Below are positions 31,907-40,543 of a stretch of DNA of 64,000 nucleotides, in pieces. The translations under genes and the position numbers were made by a program. The stretch comes from Pelagimonas sp017744045 (GTDB lineage Bacteria > Pseudomonadota > Alphaproteobacteria > Rhodobacterales > Rhodobacteraceae). The notes beneath the pieces were generated by a model. That model was not told where the DNA came from. It saw only the letters and a list, made by a program, of their open reading frames with translations, and made no database searches. The stretch lies in assembly GCF_017744045.1 (NCBI RefSeq), contig NZ_JAGHRD010000011.1. One strand, 5' to 3'. The first letter of the stretch is position 1. The number at the start of each line of letters is the position of its first letter.

Positions 31907-32278
31907 CGCCCCGCGCCCCTCACTGCCGCTCGCCTCACCCTCTTTTTGCGCGCCCCGCGCCCCGGTGAAGGGGGTGAGCTAAATCACCCCGAAGGGTCAA
32001 AAGGGGAGAGGGGGTAAGGCCACCGCCGTGGTCCGGCGGTGAAGGAATTGGCGAAATCCGTCAAAATCGGGGAAATACCTCACCCTCTTCACCACTACAT
32101 CACCCTTAGGTCACCCTAGTTAAATTGTAGATATATATGATAAAATAATGGAATTAGACGTGTGGGTGATCTGGGTGAGGTGCCTATATAGGCGCGAGAA
32201 AAATCATATACGCCGAAAAATCGGTGAACAATTCAGAGGGGGTCACCCCTCACCACCACAAGCGAAAGGATGATTGAT
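31907..32278. other. Candidate replication origin with TCACCC iterons
   Basis: Gene-free 372 bp after the helicase gene. TCACCC or its complement GGGTGA occurs nine times (31935, 31972, 31984, 32080, 32100, 32111, 32164, 32173, 32243), and a GGTGAACA variant occurs at 32223. An AT-rich stretch lies at about 32118-32158. Two palindromes: CACCGCCG/CGGCGGTG near 32023 and GCCTATATAGGC at 32182-32193. Layout matches an iteron origin read by the adjacent D5/P4-type helicase. Confidence 0.5.
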
Positions 32279-32962
32279 ATGGGTAAGCGGGCAAAACGGC
32301 AACCGGCGGCGCTTGGTCTGCCTGAGGGGTGGGGGATGATGAGCGCCAATCCTGGTGCGGGCGAGGCGCGCAATGCACGCCCGGCCTTGGTGCGTGATAC
32401 CGTTGTGTCTGATGGCGTGGGGATTGATGAAACCGGACCTGAGGCTACGGCAGTTATCGGCAGCGAGACCGTTTTGCGAAAGCGGCAGAATGGCCTATTG
32501 GCGGATCTTCCCGCCGATCAGGCGCTGGCCCTGGAGCAATATTCACAGGCAGTTGAGGCGCTGGGGGCATCCGGCGGCACCTGCGATCCGACCGGCGGGG
32601 GAGGTGGTGCCAACACTGATGGCCCGGCTTTGCGCGCGTTGCGGGCGGCTGAACGCTTGAACAGGATGCATTCCGCCCTTGGGCGCGCCTATATCGAGCT
32701 GCCGCTAAAGAATGCCCGCCGCATCCGTCGCGGTGATCGCGTGGCGCGGATCAGCTTGCGCGACCTGACGCATTGGGCGGTTATTGATGGTCTCACCCGT
32801 GGTGACATTCTTGAGCGTGTGGGGGCCGCGCGTTCAAACCTGATCGCTCAAGATGCTGTTATTCAAGGGATTTCAGAGGTGGGCTTTCGCCTTTCCAATT
32901 GTTGCGGATTTTCTCAAAGCGCAGAGCGGTCCCTGAAAGATACGCAACCTGCCAAAAGGTGA
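32279..32962 (+). CDS. Hypothetical phage protein, possible DNA-binding
   Basis: A 227-residue protein. The first 120 residues are low-complexity (TGGGGGANTDG) and basic at the start (GKRAKRQ). The C-terminal part (ARISLRDLTHWAVIDGLTRGDILERVGAARSNLIAQDAVIQGISEVG) could be a helix-turn-helix. The ATG at 32279 is preferred because AAAGGA abuts the alternative ATG at 32270. It sits between the replication and structural blocks, where late regulators lie, but no family is recognised. Confidence 0.55.
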   Translation: MGKRAKRQPAALGLPEGWGMMSANPGAGEARNARPALVRDTVVSDGVGIDETGPEATAVIGSETVLRKRQNGLLADLPADQALALEQYSQAVEALGASGGTCDPTGGGGGANTDGPALRALRAAERLNRMHSALGRAYIELPLKNARRIRRGDRVARISLRDLTHWAVIDGLTRGDILERVGAARSNLIAQDAVIQGISEVGFRLSNCCGFSQSAERSLKDTQPAKR

Positions 32963-33032
32963 GATATACCCCTTTGCATTGTCGGAGAGGTGCGCGGTTA
33001 ACTCGTTCTAACGCAGCGCCCCGGCAATCTCA

Positions 33033-33093
33033 CCACCCCGGCGGTTCTCTTGTCCACATGGACCAAGGCCCTTTCGTCACCCCGCCGGGGTGG
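33033..33093 (+). other. Perfect 12-bp inverted repeat with structured loop
   Basis: CCACCCCGGCGG (33033-33044) and CCGCCGGGGTGG (33082-33093) enclose 37 nt that can form an inner TTGTCC/GGACCAA hairpin. It ends 37 bases before the gpZ-like start. No U tract follows, so it is more likely a leader structure or protein site than a simple terminator. Confidence 0.5.
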
Positions 33094-33130
33094 TCTGGAT
33101 ATTCAAATCATCGCAAGGCTTGGCGCAAAC

Positions 33131-33727
33131 ATGGATCTGCGTATCAATCGTAACACAAAGGAATTTTCGCGCGGCCTGAACAATGCGGCCCGCAAACAGA
33201 TCCCGTTTGCTATGTCGGTCGCGATCAATGACGTGTTGCGTGATGTAAAGCGCAATTGGGAAAAGCAGTTACGGCGAAAGCTGGATACCCCCACCGCCTT
33301 CACCATGCGGGCCTTTCGGATCAAGCGCGCGACCAAGCGTAACCTGCGCGGCATGGTCTTTGCTATGTCGATCCAGTCAGACTATCTGCGCTGGCAAGAG
33401 GATGGTGGCACACGCCAGCCCAAGGGCCGGGCGATCCTAGTGCCGGTGAGGCAGCGCGTGAACAAATACGGCAACATGCCACGCGGCGCGGTGCGTCGTG
33501 CGCTGGCCAGCCCCAAGGTGTTTTCCGGTAAGCCAAAGGGGCAGAATGCGCCGGGTGTCTATCGCCGCGCCGGAACAAAGAAAAAGCCGAAACTAAAGCT
33601 GATGATCAGCTATGAGGATCGCGCAAAATACACGCCGCGCCTCGCTCTGATCGCGGGCGCGGTCAAAACCACAACCGCCCGCCTGCCAAACGCCCTTTAT
33701 CGCGCCATGAAACGGGCCAGGAACTAG
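33131..33727 (+). CDS. Minor tail protein gpZ-like
   Basis: A 198-residue very basic protein. ARKQIPFAMSVAINDVLRDVKRNWEKQLRRKLDTPTAFTMRAFRIKRATKRNL follows the pattern of prophage minor tail protein Z ('...a.a.AiNr.a..v......v......p...vr.ri...rA'), which completes siphovirus tails. The ATG at 33131 is used; an in-frame TTG at 33050 would translate the upstream hairpin. It lies before the terminase rather than beside the connector genes as in lambda, which is unusual. Confidence 0.6.
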   Translation: MDLRINRNTKEFSRGLNNAARKQIPFAMSVAINDVLRDVKRNWEKQLRRKLDTPTAFTMRAFRIKRATKRNLRGMVFAMSIQSDYLRWQEDGGTRQPKGRAILVPVRQRVNKYGNMPRGAVRRALASPKVFSGKPKGQNAPGVYRRAGTKKKPKLKLMISYEDRAKYTPRLALIAGAVKTTTARLPNALYRAMKRARN

Positions 33728-33829
33728 CGCGGGTCCTTTCCGGCCCGCCGCAACATGGGTAATTCGCGCGCATGTGTGTTTGAGAAGTTTTGTTTTTTCA
33801 GGGGCTTGGCTTTTAGGTTGTGGTTGTTG

Positions 33830-34616
33830 TTATTCGAAGTATTCCATGTTGGTTCGTTTCCCAAGTCTTTCGAGAATATAGGCCCCTTTGTGGGTTGGTT
33901 TTCCGACTTTTGAATGGCTCAAGTGCTTTTTTAGGAAGAGCTTGGCGAGAAGAGCAGCGAGACCAGCGGGAACGAAATAGGCGATATTGCCCTCCACTAA
34001 TTCTTCGAATGCTGGCTCTCTGAAAATAATACTAGTAACAAGAAGGAGGGCAGTAAATCCTCCAAGGATCAGCAAGAAGTTTGCGATCTCGTTGAAAAGA
34101 AAACGTAGCAGCCGATTAGTAATTTGGACCTTTAAAGACAAAAGGCCTAGGTTTGCGGCTCTATCTAGAAAGTCGGTTGGTACTTTGCCACCTTCAGATA
34201 GGAGTTTCACTTGTTGTTCCGAAAACTTCGACAAAACCCCGATGAGCTCAAAGTTTTCATCAAAAATATCTGTTAGAGCGCAACGCCAAGCTTCGCTGAG
34301 TTCGGGGTTGGCTTCTTGGTTGATCGATTTTGCATAATGCGTCCATTCGATCAGCGCCGCAACTTTTTGCGGCCCCATTTCTATGAGATCCGGGGGGGGG
34401 GAGCGCCGGTGTCGCGTCTTCGATTAGAGCCTCTAGGTTCTCTCGTTCTTTAGCGGTTAAACGTGTTTTGAGGCGGTCTGCCCAATGTTCACCTAATACC
34501 TTTGCGGATGGCCCCAAAAGCAGACTGAGGGGGTTGCCAATTGCCTTACCCACTTCCTGTGTGGCTTTGGCTGCGTCCGTAACTTCGTCTGAAAAATCGT
34601 TTTCTTGCTTATCCAT
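33830..34616 (-). pseudogene. Abi-alpha (DUF4393)-like gene, frame broken at a C10 run
   Basis: Two overlapping leftward frames make one protein. The first gives DKQENDFSDEVTDAAKATQEVGKAIG...RLTAKERENLEALIEDATPALPPP; the second continues DLIEMGPQKVAALIEWTHYAKSINQEANPELSEAWRCALTDIF and ends in two membrane helices (LLILGGFTALLLVTSIIF, YFVPAGLAALLAKLFL). The break is in ten consecutive C on the coding strand (34392-34401 as G). Removing one C restores a 261-residue reading frame. Abi-alpha proteins are linked to abortive infection. The interruption is either slipped-strand phase variation or an assembly error. It lies on the opposite strand to the phage late genes, as cargo does, and has lower GC than its neighbours. 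Confidence 0.75.
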
Positions 34617-34651
34617 TGGGCACACTACTTCGACCTCGGGGGCACTGTACT

Positions 34652-35308
34652 ATGGACAGGGATGCAATCAACCCGCTTCAACCCCTCACTGCCGATCAGG
34701 TTGCTTTGGTTGAGCGGTTTCCGCTGCCTGAGGGGGTGCCGGATGCGTTGGTGAGCAAGGCGCAATTGGAAACTGCCTTGGGGGTTTCGGGCACCACGAT
34801 TTCCGCATGGTTGCGGCGTGCGCCAAACCCGATCCCCTATGAAACCGCCGGGGCGAATGGGCGGGCTTATGAGTTTCGCTTGTCTGTTGCTTATGCCTGG
34901 ATGCAGGCGATGCGGGCGGATGAGGAAAGCGCCAAGAGCGCCGCTGATGCGGCTGCCGCGCAATTGTCGCTTGCTCTGCTGGGCGGGGAAAGCGCGGCGG
35001 GTGCGCCGGGCAAGATGAGCCTTGCCGATCAGCGCAAGCTGATTGAGCTGGAGGCCCTGCGCCGAACAGAAGCTTTGCAACGTGGCGACCTGATCCGGTT
35101 TGAGGATGTGGTGAGCGGGATTGAGGAAATCTTTGCGGCGATCCGTGACGGGTTGGACGCCTTGCCGGATCGGCTGGCGCGCGAGCTGGGCTTGCAAGGC
35201 CGCGATTTGGAAAAGATTGAGCGCGCTTGTGATGATGTGTTGGGCCGCGCCGCGCAGAATGTTCAAGAGGTGATCGGTAATGGCGAAGAAGGTAGAGGCT
35301 CTATTTGA
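34652..35308 (+). CDS. Terminase small subunit, Nu1-like
   Basis: A 218-residue DNA-packaging protein. The N-terminal winged helix (DALVSKAQLETALGVSGTTISAWLRRAPNPIPYETAGANGRAYEFRLS in two stretches) is like lambda Nu1, which recognises cos. The C-terminal helical part (ADQRKLIELEALRRTEALQRGDLI) resembles the Nu1/DUF1441 dimer region that contacts the large subunit. The ATG at 34652 is internal to a longer frame. It overlaps the large subunit by 29 bases. Confidence 0.82.
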   Translation: MDRDAINPLQPLTADQVALVERFPLPEGVPDALVSKAQLETALGVSGTTISAWLRRAPNPIPYETAGANGRAYEFRLSVAYAWMQAMRADEESAKSAADAAAAQLSLALLGGESAAGAPGKMSLADQRKLIELEALRRTEALQRGDLIRFEDVVSGIEEIFAAIRDGLDALPDRLARELGLQGRDLEKIERACDDVLGRAAQNVQEVIGNGEEGRGSI

Positions 35309-37427
35309 TATTGAGCCGCTGCCGCCATTCTCACAGGTAGAGGCCGCGATTGAGCGGGCCTTGCCCACGCTGCGACCTCGGGCGCGGGTGGCGGTATCGG
35401 AAACCGCGCCGCTGCGCATGATCAAATCGGGCGGGCAGTGGGTCGAATGGCGCGCAGATGTTGCGCCTTACATGACAGAGCCAATGGATGTCACCACGTC
35501 GCGGCGCTTTGACAGTGTGGTCTTTGTTGGTCCGGCGCGATCTTCAAAATCTGAGGGGTTGGTGATCAATCCGATTGTTCACGCCATCCTTGCCAACCCG
35601 CGTGTTGTGGCGATGTTTTCGCCTACGTCCAATGCGGCCAAGGAATGGTCTGAGGGTACGCTTGATGAGCTGATCCAGAACAGCCCAAAGCTGCGCGCCA
35701 AGCTGGGTAAGGGGAAGGGGGCGAACAACACCTTCACCAAGAAATTCAACGGTGGCACCCGCCTGACCATTGATTACCCGGTGGGGGATAAGCTGGCGCA
35801 ACGCTCAATTGCCCTGTGTATCGGCACGGATTACGACAAGTTTCCGGCTGATATCGGAAAAAATTCAGAAGGGATGGGCGAGGGCGAAGCCTTTGACCTG
35901 ATGCGCAAGCGCACAGAGGATGCGGGCAGCCGGGCAATGACCATTGTGGAAAGCTCACCCCGCTTTCCGATCATTGATGAGGAACACACGCCCGCAACAC
36001 CACATGAGGCCCCGCCGGTGTCGGGGGGCGTCTTGGCGCTCTATAATCAGGGGAGTCGCGCGCGGCTTTATTGGACCTGCCCGCATTGCAGTCATGAGTT
36101 TGAACCAAGGTTTGAGCGGCTGGAATACCCGGATGAAGGGACGCCTGAGGAACGTGGCGCGGCGGCCTACATGCTTTGCCCGTCTGGCAATGGCTGCGCA
36201 ATTGAGCCAAGCGACAAACCGGATCTGAACATGAGCGCCCGCTGGCTTCATGAGGATATCAATGGTGAGCTTGTCCCGCTGGAAGATCTGAAACGCGATG
36301 TGGCCACGGTCAGCTATTGGCTACCCGGCCCGGCGGCGGCGTTGGCGAGCTGGGCTAAGCTGGTGTCGCGTTTCCTGGTGGCTGAGGAAAAGTTTGAGGC
36401 TACCGGGGGCGAGGGGAGCCTAAAGACCGTCTACAATGTTGAGCTTGGCTTGCCCTATCTGCCACGGGCGCGGGCTGTGTCTGAGGGGCTTTCGGCTGAG
36501 GTTCTGAAAAAGGCCGCCACAGATCATGCGTGGCAGGTCGCCCCGGCGAACACTGCATTCCTCACTGCCGCTGCCGATGTGCAAAAGGGGCGGTTTGTGG
36601 TGCAGGTTGAGGCCTGGACCCTGGACCTTGAACGGGTGGTGATTGATCGCTTTGATCTGGTCAATCCGCCGGAAACTGCGCCGAACCCAGAGGGCCGCCA
36701 GATCCGGCCTGATGTGTATGGCGAGGATTGGGATGCGCTCACAGCCTTGATGAGCAAATCCTATCCGGTTGCCGGGTCGAACCATGCGCTCCAGATCCTG
36801 GCTGTGGTCTGCGATTTGCGGGGTGAGCCTGGCGTGACACCTCGGGCGCGGGACTATTATCGCAAGATGCGGCTGGAACATCCGAACCGGTTCTATCTGG
36901 TGATGGGTAAGGGCAAAGACACCACGCCCCGTGCGCGGTTGATGACGCCCGAAACCGCGCATCGCGGCAAGGAACATGTGGCGCGGGACGTGCCCAATAT
37001 CGTCGCGGGGACCGATCCATTGAAAGATGAGGTCGCCGCATCCTTGATGCGCGAGGCGGGCGGGGCGCGTAAGCTCAATATCCCGCGTCTGGCACCACAT
37101 GAGATATTTGCGGAATACGCGGCAGAACGTCGATACGAAAAGGGTTGGGATAAGCGGCCCGGTCAGGTGCGCAATGAGGCGCTTGACCTGTCGGTCTATT
37201 CCCTGGCGCTGGTGATCGTGTTGGAGGCTGAGGCCATCAATCGCGATGATCCGCCCAATTGGGCACTGCCGGGGCGGGGCAATCTGATGGCGATTGACCT
37301 GCCCAAATCCGAAAATCGCGATGTGACTGATGAGCAAGGCCAAGTCGAGCAGGCCGAACCCACCGCCCCGGCCAAGAAAGCCGGGGCGTGGCGTGTGAAA
37401 CGTCCAAAACGAAACAGAGGATGGTGA
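35280..37427 (+). CDS. Terminase large subunit, GpA family
   Basis: A 715-residue packaging motor and cos nuclease. An N-terminal ATPase with the deviant Walker A FVGPARSSKSEGL near residue 80, a helicase-like core, a zinc-like CPHCSHEF...CPSGNGC insert, and the C-terminal nuclease with DVQKGRFVVQVEAW and ALDLSVYSLALV. These follow lambda GpA order. It starts inside the small-subunit gene. Full length and open. Confidence 0.93.
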   Translation: MAKKVEALFDIEPLPPFSQVEAAIERALPTLRPRARVAVSETAPLRMIKSGGQWVEWRADVAPYMTEPMDVTTSRRFDSVVFVGPARSSKSEGLVINPIVHAILANPRVVAMFSPTSNAAKEWSEGTLDELIQNSPKLRAKLGKGKGANNTFTKKFNGGTRLTIDYPVGDKLAQRSIALCIGTDYDKFPADIGKNSEGMGEGEAFDLMRKRTEDAGSRAMTIVESSPRFPIIDEEHTPATPHEAPPVSGGVLALYNQGSRARLYWTCPHCSHEFEPRFERLEYPDEGTPEERGAAAYMLCPSGNGCAIEPSDKPDLNMSARWLHEDINGELVPLEDLKRDVATVSYWLPGPAAALASWAKLVSRFLVAEEKFEATGGEGSLKTVYNVELGLPYLPRARAVSEGLSAEVLKKAATDHAWQVAPANTAFLTAAADVQKGRFVVQVEAWTLDLERVVIDRFDLVNPPETAPNPEGRQIRPDVYGEDWDALTALMSKSYPVAGSNHALQILAVVCDLRGEPGVTPRARDYYRKMRLEHPNRFYLVMGKGKDTTPRARLMTPETAHRGKEHVARDVPNIVAGTDPLKDEVAASLMREAGGARKLNIPRLAPHEIFAEYAAERRYEKGWDKRPGQVRNEALDLSVYSLALVIVLEAEAINRDDPPNWALPGRGNLMAIDLPKSENRDVTDEQGQVEQAEPTAPAKKAGAWRVKRPKRNRGW

Positions 37428-37428
37428 T

Positions 37429-37893
37429 ATGTCCAGCCTGAACCAAGTAAATCTGATCGGAAATCTTGGCGCGGATCCTGAGGTGCGCACGTTCCAGAAT
37501 GGCGGCAAGGTGTGCAACCTGCGCATCGCCACCTCGGAAACCTGGAAAGATCGCAACACGGGTGAAAGGCGGGAACACACCGATTGGCACAGTGTTGCGA
37601 TTTTCTCTGAGGGGTTGGTGGGTATCGCAGAGCGCTACCTGCGCAAAGGTTCCAAGGTGATGATTGGCGGCAAGCTGAAAACGCGCAAATGGCAAGATCA
37701 ATCCGGCGCGGATCGCTATTCGACCGAGGTCGTTTTGCAGGGCTATGACGCCAAGCTGATCATGCTGGGCGATCCGCGTGGCGATGGCGGCGGGTCAAAT
37801 GGCGGCGGTTACAGCGATGGTGGTGGGGCGGGCTACGGTCAGGGCGGGTCCGGTTCCGGTCAGCGCGACATTGATGATGAGATCCCGTTCTAA
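37429..37893 (+). CDS. ssb: Single-stranded DNA-binding protein
   Basis: A 154-residue SSB. OB fold residues 1-110 (MSSLNQVNLIGNLGADPEVR...NLRIATSETWKDRNTGERREHTDWHSVAIF), a Gly-rich linker, and the acidic tip DIDDEIPF that recruits replication and repair proteins. Complete and typical. It is encoded one base after the terminase, an unusual place for a replication gene, and so is expressed with packaging genes. Confidence 0.95.
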   Translation: MSSLNQVNLIGNLGADPEVRTFQNGGKVCNLRIATSETWKDRNTGERREHTDWHSVAIFSEGLVGIAERYLRKGSKVMIGGKLKTRKWQDQSGADRYSTEVVLQGYDAKLIMLGDPRGDGGGSNGGGYSDGGGAGYGQGGSGSGQRDIDDEIPF

Positions 37894-37933
37894 GGCGGGT
37901 GAATGAAGTTGGTTGCAAAACAGGGGAATGCAA

Positions 37934-38023
37934 GTGAATAAGTCTAAAGTTGAAATGGACGCTTCGGTGAAGCTGAAAGCATCTGGTGAAACGGGTGAGG
38001 TGTCCTTAAATGCGCTTTTTTAG
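37934..38023 (+). CDS. Possible 29-codon phage peptide
   Basis: GTG start after AGGGG; product MNKSKVEMDASVKLKASGETGEVSLNALF. It has no recognised family and could be chance, but the codons are clean and the ribosome site is at a suitable distance. Confidence 0.25.
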   Translation: MNKSKVEMDASVKLKASGETGEVSLNALF

Positions 38024-38050
38024 GAAGCGGGCGATTTGTAAATTCGGGAA

Positions 38051-38079
38051 GAAAAGGGGGGCGTCCGAAGACAGCCCCC
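38051..38079 (-). terminator. TTCG-tetraloop terminator for the leftward micro-gene
   Basis: Read leftward: GGGGGC, bulged T, GTC, TTCG loop, GAC, GCCCCCC, then TTTTCTT. It lies 11 bases after the stop of the leftward 36-codon gene. Read rightward there is no U tract, so it serves the minus strand only. Confidence 0.85.
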
Positions 38080-38089
38080 GTTCCCCGCC

Positions 38090-38200
38090 TTAGACGAAGA
38101 AGCTCGCAAGCCAGATCAGAGCCGAGAGGCTCAGAGCGATCTCGCAGCGATATTCATCGCCGTTAGACTTACTGGCTTGGAAGTAGACGCCAATTTTCAT
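38090..38200 (-). CDS. 36-residue membrane peptide on the opposite strand
   Basis: A very small gene against the direction of the late operon. GGGAGGACTGTC stands before ATG, an excellent ribosome site. The product has a polar front (MKIGVYFQASKSNGDEYRC) and a hydrophobic C-terminal helix (EIALSLSALIWLASFFV). A TTCG-loop terminator follows the stop. The combination of ribosome site, membrane helix and terminator argues it is real. Candidates are a lysogeny-expressed exclusion peptide or small toxin; nothing decides between them. The 210 bp upstream should hold its promoter but none is convincing. Confidence 0.65.
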   Translation of the reverse strand: MKIGVYFQASKSNGDEYRCEIALSLSALIWLASFFV

Positions 38201-38411
38201 GACAGTCCTCCCATTCTAGCCGCGCTTGGTCCTTATAGTAGTCGGTCAAGGGCGCGGTTAGACCAGCGACCGGGGTTTGCCATTTGTGTATAGTTGGCTG
38301 GAGGTGCCCGGCGGCTCCGACTATTTCGATGCAGCTTTTCTGCCGCTTGATCGTCACATGGTTAGGGTGACATGCACTTTCAAGGCATTGACAGAGTAAA
38401 AAGGTGATTTC

Positions 38412-38957
38412 ATGACAATTCAAAACTGCATTCCCGCGACTCTTGTCGCAGGGGATGGTTGGGCATGGCTGGATGCTGCCGCCTTTGCCAGTCACCCGCC
38501 CGCTGAATGGTCTTTGCGTTATGTGTTGCGACCATTGTCCGGCGGTGCATCGGTTGAAATTGACGCGGTTGCCGGGGCGGATGCCTATGAGTTACGCCTT
38601 TCATCAGCGCAATCCGCCGCTGTACCGCCGGGGCAATTCACTTGGGTTGCCTTGGGGTTTCATGGCGCAGGCGGTGATCGGGCGACGGTTGCCACTGGTC
38701 GGGTGGAAATTCTACCAGATCCGACGGCGTCAACGGGGGATCAGCGTTCAAGTGGTGAGCGGATCTTGGATGCGATTGAGGCCGCGATTGAGGGCCGCGC
38801 CAGCAAGGACGCTGACAGTTACAGCATTGAAGGGCGCAGCATTTCCCGCACGCCCATGACCGATCTTTTGCGCCTGCGCGATATCTATCGCCTTGAGGTC
38901 GCGCAGGAGCAAAACCCCGGATCATCGGGCTTTCAATATCGGAGGGTTAAATTCTGA
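38412..38957 (+). CDS. Head-tail joining protein, gpW-like C-terminus
   Basis: A 181-residue protein. The N-terminal 110 residues form a beta-rich domain (SLRYVLRPLSGGASVEIDAV...). The C-terminal 65 residues (ERILDAIEAAIEGRASKDADSYSIEGRSISRTPMTDLLRLRDIY) match lambda gpW, which plugs the portal. It lies between terminase and portal, the gpW position in lambda. The N-terminal addition is not in lambda gpW (68 residues). Ends in TGATG with the portal gene. Confidence 0.75.
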   Translation: MTIQNCIPATLVAGDGWAWLDAAAFASHPPAEWSLRYVLRPLSGGASVEIDAVAGADAYELRLSSAQSAAVPPGQFTWVALGFHGAGGDRATVATGRVEILPDPTASTGDQRSSGERILDAIEAAIEGRASKDADSYSIEGRSISRTPMTDLLRLRDIYRLEVAQEQNPGSSGFQYRRVKF

Positions 38958-40543
38958 TGTGGCCATTTCGCAAGCGCGCAGAACCGGTGGTTCGAGTAGA
39001 ACCTGAGGTCCCGAAGTCTGCGGCCCCGCTGCCTTCCGCCTCTCACCGCCGCGCGCCTGCGATGGTCACGCGGTCCTACCGGGCGGCGCGACCTGATCGC
39101 CTTGCCAATGGGTTTGGCCTGATCGGCAGCGTGACCACGCGCGACGAAATGCGCCGCGAAATTCGTGGGCTGATCAATCATTCGCGCCATGCCTCGCACA
39201 ACTTTGACTATCAGCGCGCCTATGAGATGTTGTTCCGCCGCCATGTGATCGGGCCTAACGGGATCCGGTTGCAAATGGATGTGCGCAAAAGGGATGGATC
39301 CAAAGACGTTCCAGCTAATCAGAAGATTGAGCGCGGTTTTGCCCGGTGGGGCAAGCTGGGCACCGCCACCCGGTGTGGCCGGGTGAGCTGGCACGGCGCG
39401 CAATGTCAAATTGCCACCGGGATCGCGCGCGAGGGTGGGGCGTTTGTCCGCTTTTATGAGGGGCGAGGGGCTGGCAAGTTTGGGTTTCAGATTGAGCCGA
39501 TCTTGTTTGATCGCCTGGATCTGGATCTGACCATGCCGCTTGCCGGTGGGGCTTATATTGAGGCGGGCATTGAATTTGACGCCTCGGATCGGATCACCGC
39601 CTATCACATTTGGAACCGCCCCGATAGCGAGGCGCATCGCGGCACGGCGCAACGGCGCGAACGGGTTCCTGCCTCCAAAATGATCTACGTGCTCGTGCCT
39701 GAGGAAATCGGGCAGGTGCTGGGTGTGCCGAGATCTGCCACCGCCTTGCGACTGATGAACATGTCAGAGGGCTATCAGGAAAGCGCAATGACCGCCGCCA
39801 ATTATGGCGCGGCGCAGATGATGTTCTTTGAACAGCAACAATCAGGCGCGCAAATTGGCGGGGCCGTGGATGATGTGCCCTTTGATGAGATTGAAGCGGG
39901 AACCACAGCCATGCTGCCGCCGGGTGTGAAGCCGGTGCCACATGTCCCAACCTATCCAGAGGCCGCAATTGAGCCTTTCATGCGCCATATGGGCACAAGT
40001 CAGGCAGCGGGCATGGGCGTTGCCTATGAAACGCTGACTGCGGATCTGTCCAAGGCCAATTTCTCCAGCCTGCGCGCCGGTAAGGGTGAGGAGCGGGATG
40101 AGTGGCGGATGATCCAACGCGCTGTTTTTGAGGGGCTGCATGATCTGATTGTGCAGCGCTGGCTGCGCATGGCGATCCTGTCAGGTCAGGTGATGTTGCC
40201 GATGCTGCAACTGCCGCGTTTCCTGGATGGTGTGACATGGCGGCCCCGTGGCTGGCCTTCGGTCAATCCCAAGGATGACGCCACAGCCAATGCTGCCGAT
40301 CTGACAAGCGGCGCGCGCAGTCTGACTGAGATTGTCGCAGAGCGCGGGCGCAGTCTTGATGATGTGCTTGATGAGCGCGCCGCCGAAATCAAGGCGTTCA
40401 AGGATCGGGAACTGCCGGTGCCCAAATGGGCGCTGGATGCAACACCCACGCCACCACCAGAACCACCAAAAGAGGATGATCCGCCGGGGCCAGAGGATGC
40501 GCCGGGTGATGATCCTGAGGGATCCGAACAGGAGGCCACATGA
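38957..40543 (+). CDS. Portal protein, lambda gpB family
   Basis: A 528-residue portal subunit forming the DNA channel at the head vertex. It has the family's NHSRHASHNFDYQRAYEMLFRRHVIGPNGIRLQ start, then GVPRSATALRLMNMSEGYQESAMTAA and AGMGVAYETLTADLSKANFSSLRAGK, the most conserved stretch of lambda-type portals. The tail is Pro/Glu/Asp-rich. It overlaps the capsid fusion gene by ATGA. Confidence 0.93.
   Translation: MWPFRKRAEPVVRVEPEVPKSAAPLPSASHRRAPAMVTRSYRAARPDRLANGFGLIGSVTTRDEMRREIRGLINHSRHASHNFDYQRAYEMLFRRHVIGPNGIRLQMDVRKRDGSKDVPANQKIERGFARWGKLGTATRCGRVSWHGAQCQIATGIAREGGAFVRFYEGRGAGKFGFQIEPILFDRLDLDLTMPLAGGAYIEAGIEFDASDRITAYHIWNRPDSEAHRGTAQRRERVPASKMIYVLVPEEIGQVLGVPRSATALRLMNMSEGYQESAMTAANYGAAQMMFFEQQQSGAQIGGAVDDVPFDEIEAGTTAMLPPGVKPVPHVPTYPEAAIEPFMRHMGTSQAAGMGVAYETLTADLSKANFSSLRAGKGEERDEWRMIQRAVFEGLHDLIVQRWLRMAILSGQVMLPMLQLPRFLDGVTWRPRGWPSVNPKDDATANAADLTSGARSLTEIVAERGRSLDDVLDERAAEIKAFKDRELPVPKWALDATPTPPPEPPKEDDPPGPEDAPGDDPEGSEQEAT

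Noticed and set aside
38169..38495. Leftward 108-codon frame over the micro-gene leader
   Set aside because: It crosses the start of the gpW-like gene antisense, lacks a ribosome site and has no family pattern; the 36-codon gene in the other frame has all signals.
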